Origin: Myxococcales bacterium
Lineage (GTDB): Bacteria > Myxococcota_A > Polyangia > Fen-1088
DNA length: 64,000 nucleotides
Direction: 5' to 3'
Assembly (NCBI GenBank): GCA_025350815.1
Contig: JANXXE010000006.1
Coordinates: forward strand, 60,662 to 124,661
The translations under genes and the position numbers were made by a program. How positions within the stretch are numbered: the stretch's first letter is position 1; each line of letters starts with the position of its first letter. The notes beneath the pieces are model-generated. The model did not search any database and had not been told where the DNA came from. It was given only the letters and a program-made list of their open reading frames with translations. Positions 61,236 through 64,000 of the stretch are shown piece by piece.

Positions 61236-63710
61236 GTGGGTATGCAGACCGGGGGAACCAAGCACAGTCTCCTTCTCGTGGATGGCGATCCGAACAGCCT
61301 TCGGGTGCTGGACGTGAGTCTCAAGAAGGCAGGTTTCCAGGTTACCGCCACCACCAGCGCAGCGGAGGCCCTCGCGGCTCTCGAAATCGCCGTACCCGAC
61401 CTGATCATCTCCGACACCCATATGACCGAGATGGATGGCTTCGAGCTCTGCCGTCGCATCAAGGAACGTCCCGAGTGGTCCAAGATCTCGTTCATCTTTT
61501 TATCCGGCCACAAGTCCATCGAGGCCAAGGTGCGCGGGCTGGAGCTGGGCGTCGAGGACTACCTTACCAAGCCCATCTATATAAAGGAGATCACGACGCG
61601 CGTGCGCATGTTGCTTCAGCGGCAGCAGCGCGAGCGGCTTGAGTCAAGTCGGGAAGGACGTACCAAGTTCTCGGGCCAGCTGACCGACATCGGTGTCATC
61701 GACCTGGTGCAGACCATCGAGGTCAACCGCAAGTCCGGCATCATTCACATTCAGAGTCGCGAGAATCGAAAGGGGGCGATCTACTTTCGCGACGGCAAGG
61801 TCATCGACGCGGAAGTCGGACGCCTCTCGGGTCCGGATGCCCTCTACCGGTTGTTCTCCTGGTCGGAGGGTTTGTTCGAGGTCGAATTCAAAAGCATTCG
61901 CCGCAAGGACATCATCGAGCTGTCACAGCAGGCCCTGCTGATGGAGGGCATGCGGCGCCTCGACGAGTGGACGCACCTGCTCGACACGTTGCCGCCGCTT
62001 GAAACAGTCTTCGAGGTCGACTACCAGCTGTTGGCCAAGCGTCTGGCCGAGATCCCGGACGAGGTCAATCGGATCCTGCGCCTGTTCGACGGTCGCCGCT
62101 CGCTGGCGCAAGTGATCGACGACTGCGATTTTCCCGATCTCGAGGCCCTTTCAATCATTGGCCGTCTGCACGGGGTCAGTGTCATCTACGAGTCCCACGC
62201 CGCGCACGCCCAGGACGCACCGACGGTCGTCAAGGGCCCCGATCCGGGCGCTGAACGGCTGGACCGCTGGTTGGCCCGCGGGGACTCGACCCAGGTCGGC
62301 CCGACCGACGGCGGGCACGCCGAAGTCCCCGAAGCCGTCGACGACATCTCGGCCGACGAGCCCGGGCGGGCGGAGGAAGATTTCGGCGAAGTGCGCACAG
62401 CGGCCGGTGCGGTCGATCCACGACTGTCGGAGCCCGAAGGTTTGCCCGAACCCGATCCGCAGGAAGCGTCGGGCTGGCCGGCCGATTTTCTGTCGGGTCC
62501 CGAGGCTGACGATGCCGGCGCCCTCCCCGTGGCCGCTTCCGCCAGTCCGGGCGTCGATGGGTTGGAACTGGAGGACGGCCCCGCGGCCGAAGCGCCTGCC
62601 GATGTGGTCAGCGATGGCTCCGACTTGTCTGAACCGGTACAAGGGGCCCCCACGCCACGGGCAGCTACGCTGCACGGCCATCCGCAGCTCGCGGCGACCT
62701 TCGGCGAGGATTTGTTCGCCGATGAAGGGGTCTCCGAAGAAGCGCTGTTTTCCGATCCGCCGCCCACCACGGGTGGTAACCAGCCACTGACAGGTATCGG
62801 CGCCGTCGCCAGCAACCGACCAGTCGTCGCCCAGACCGAGGGCGCCGCCGGAGCCGCATCCGAGATGGGCGCAGCGGGCCCCGACGTAGCGGGATCGCAG
62901 GCTGCCCTCGCCGCCATGGTCGGCCGTCCCAACGACGTGGACACATTGACCAGCACCGAAATGGCCGCGGAGCTGGGCCTGCCGTCGAATCGCCGGCCGC
63001 TGCTGATTGCCGTCGGCGTTGTCGGAGTCGCCGGTGTCTTGTTTGCCCTGTCGAAGGCCCAGATAGGACCCTTCGGCGTGGCCCACAAACCGGTAGTCAC
63101 CGCAGCGGCGCCCGGCCCGAAGAAGGTGGTTGTCCCCGTCGAGCCCGATGCCGCCCCGATAACAGCGCCGTCGCCAGCGCCGTCGCCGCCCGTCGTGGCC
63201 AAGACACCTTCCGCCGCTGTTGCACAGGTGCCGCCCTCGCCCCCGGTCTCCGCGCCGTCACCCGCCAAGCCGCCCGCGTTGCCCGTCCGCCCATCGGTGG
63301 CGTCCGTACCGTCCGTGCCCGTCGCGGCGAAGGTCGTCCCCGAGGCGCCGCCTGCGTCGGATTTCCCCGCGGCGAAAGCCACGTGTCGAAAGGCTTATGA
63401 GAGCCGCAAGTACAAGGACATTGTCCTCGCCTGCAAGCGGGCCCTGGAGATCAAAGCGGATGCGGCTGACGTCATGGTGATGCTGGCCCACGCCGAGCTG
63501 GATCGGGGGCGCGCGGGCCAGGCGCTTGCCTGGGCCACCAAGGCGGCCGCCGCGGATCCGAATCTCGCCGAGGCATATGTATTCATCGGCGGTGCGGAAC
63601 AAGAGGCTGGCCGGCGCCGTGAGGCCAAGGACGCGTACAAGAAATACCTTGAGCTTGCGCCCAAAGGGCAGTATGCGAACGATGTTCGGGCCATCATTGG
63701 GGGCCTCTAA
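61236..63710 (+). CDS. Response regulator receiver plus DUF4388 (PATAN-like) plus TM plus TPR multidomain protein
   Basis: LLLVDGDPNSLRVLDVSLKKAGFQV receiver; SGQLTDIGVIDLVQTIEVNRKSGIIHI... DUF4388; TM LLIAVGVVGVAGVLFAL; C-terminal TPR. Confidence 0.85.
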   Translation: MGMQTGGTKHSLLLVDGDPNSLRVLDVSLKKAGFQVTATTSAAEALAALEIAVPDLIISDTHMTEMDGFELCRRIKERPEWSKISFIFLSGHKSIEAKVRGLELGVEDYLTKPIYIKEITTRVRMLLQRQQRERLESSREGRTKFSGQLTDIGVIDLVQTIEVNRKSGIIHIQSRENRKGAIYFRDGKVIDAEVGRLSGPDALYRLFSWSEGLFEVEFKSIRRKDIIELSQQALLMEGMRRLDEWTHLLDTLPPLETVFEVDYQLLAKRLAEIPDEVNRILRLFDGRRSLAQVIDDCDFPDLEALSIIGRLHGVSVIYESHAAHAQDAPTVVKGPDPGAERLDRWLARGDSTQVGPTDGGHAEVPEAVDDISADEPGRAEEDFGEVRTAAGAVDPRLSEPEGLPEPDPQEASGWPADFLSGPEADDAGALPVAASASPGVDGLELEDGPAAEAPADVVSDGSDLSEPVQGAPTPRAATLHGHPQLAATFGEDLFADEGVSEEALFSDPPPTTGGNQPLTGIGAVASNRPVVAQTEGAAGAASEMGAAGPDVAGSQAALAAMVGRPNDVDTLTSTEMAAELGLPSNRRPLLIAVGVVGVAGVLFALSKAQIGPFGVAHKPVVTAAAPGPKKVVVPVEPDAAPITAPSPAPSPPVVAKTPSAAVAQVPPSPPVSAPSPAKPPALPVRPSVASVPSVPVAAKVVPEAPPASDFPAAKATCRKAYESRKYKDIVLACKRALEIKADAADVMVMLAHAELDRGRAGQALAWATKAAAADPNLAEAYVFIGGAEQEAGRRREAKDAYKKYLELAPKGQYANDVRAIIGGL

Positions 63711-63731
63711 CGCTCGTCATCTGTTCTTGCC

Positions 63732-64000
63732 GTGCTGGTTCTTGGCCTCGAAACTTCCTGCGATGAGACGGCGGCGGCTGTTGTCGAAGACGGACGACAC
63801 GTCCTGTCCGACATAGTCGCGTCGCAGGTGCTGGTGCATGCAGAGTACGGCGGCGTGGTACCCGAGGTGGCATCCCGCCAGCACTTGGCGACGGTCGTGC
63901 CCGTAATCCGCCGCGCGGTGAGCGCTGCTGGGATAGAATTTCGCGCCCTCGACGGCATAGCTGTCACCTGCGGCCCGGGTCTGGTGGGCGCGCTGCTGGT
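63732..64000 (+). CDS. tsaD: tRNA N6-adenosine threonylcarbamoyltransferase, N-terminal part (runs off the window end)
   Basis: GTG start reading [59 protein letters not shown]...[13 protein letters not shown]. Confidence 0.93.
   Translation, partial: MLVLGLETSCDETAAAVVEDGRHVLSDIVASQVLVHAEYGGVVPEVASRQHLATVVPVIRRAVSAAGIEFRALDGIAVTCGPGLVGALL

Noticed and set aside
62186-63382. 398-aa minus-strand Gly/Ala/Ser-rich ORF
   Set aside because: Antisense to the disordered part of the receiver-DUF4388-TPR gene; low-complexity mirror.

Overview
This is a high-GC bacterial chromosomal window, probably Myxococcota/Deltaproteobacteria-like. That placement is inferred from CdnL/CarD, the Asp/Ala-rich lipoproteins and the DUF4388 and zinc-ribbon proteins, not from a search. 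It spans the replication-origin neighbourhood: yidC-yidD-rnpA-rpmH on the minus strand, then an approximately 800 bp non-coding gap, then dnaA-dnaN-recF-gyrB on the plus strand. jag/khpB, bioD, bioF, rsmG and the start of tsaD lie to the right. The left half carries housekeeping and envelope genes: ABC exporter, malQ, CotH-like kinase, lytic transglycosylase, ssb, astA, an NtrC-type regulator, a MoxR-DUF58-Bat (VWA/TPR) operon, pyc, a porin, thiE, uvrB, trmB and a transaldolase. No rRNA, tRNA, CRISPR array or intact mobile element was recognised. The points most worth a second look are: a TlyA-like methyltransferase fused to an RlmL-like THUMP methyltransferase; an isolated T3SS needle-like protein plus TPR-chaperone pair downstream of gyrB; a parS-like site embedded in the rsmG stop codon with no parAB beside it; structured non-coding DNA flanking dnaA; an H1-like Lys/Thr repeat protein next to jag; a Cys-rich insertion in a CotH-like kinase; and two gene remnants (an IS3-family transposase and a D-aminoacylase C-terminus). 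All family calls were made by reading the translated sequences. No database search was run.
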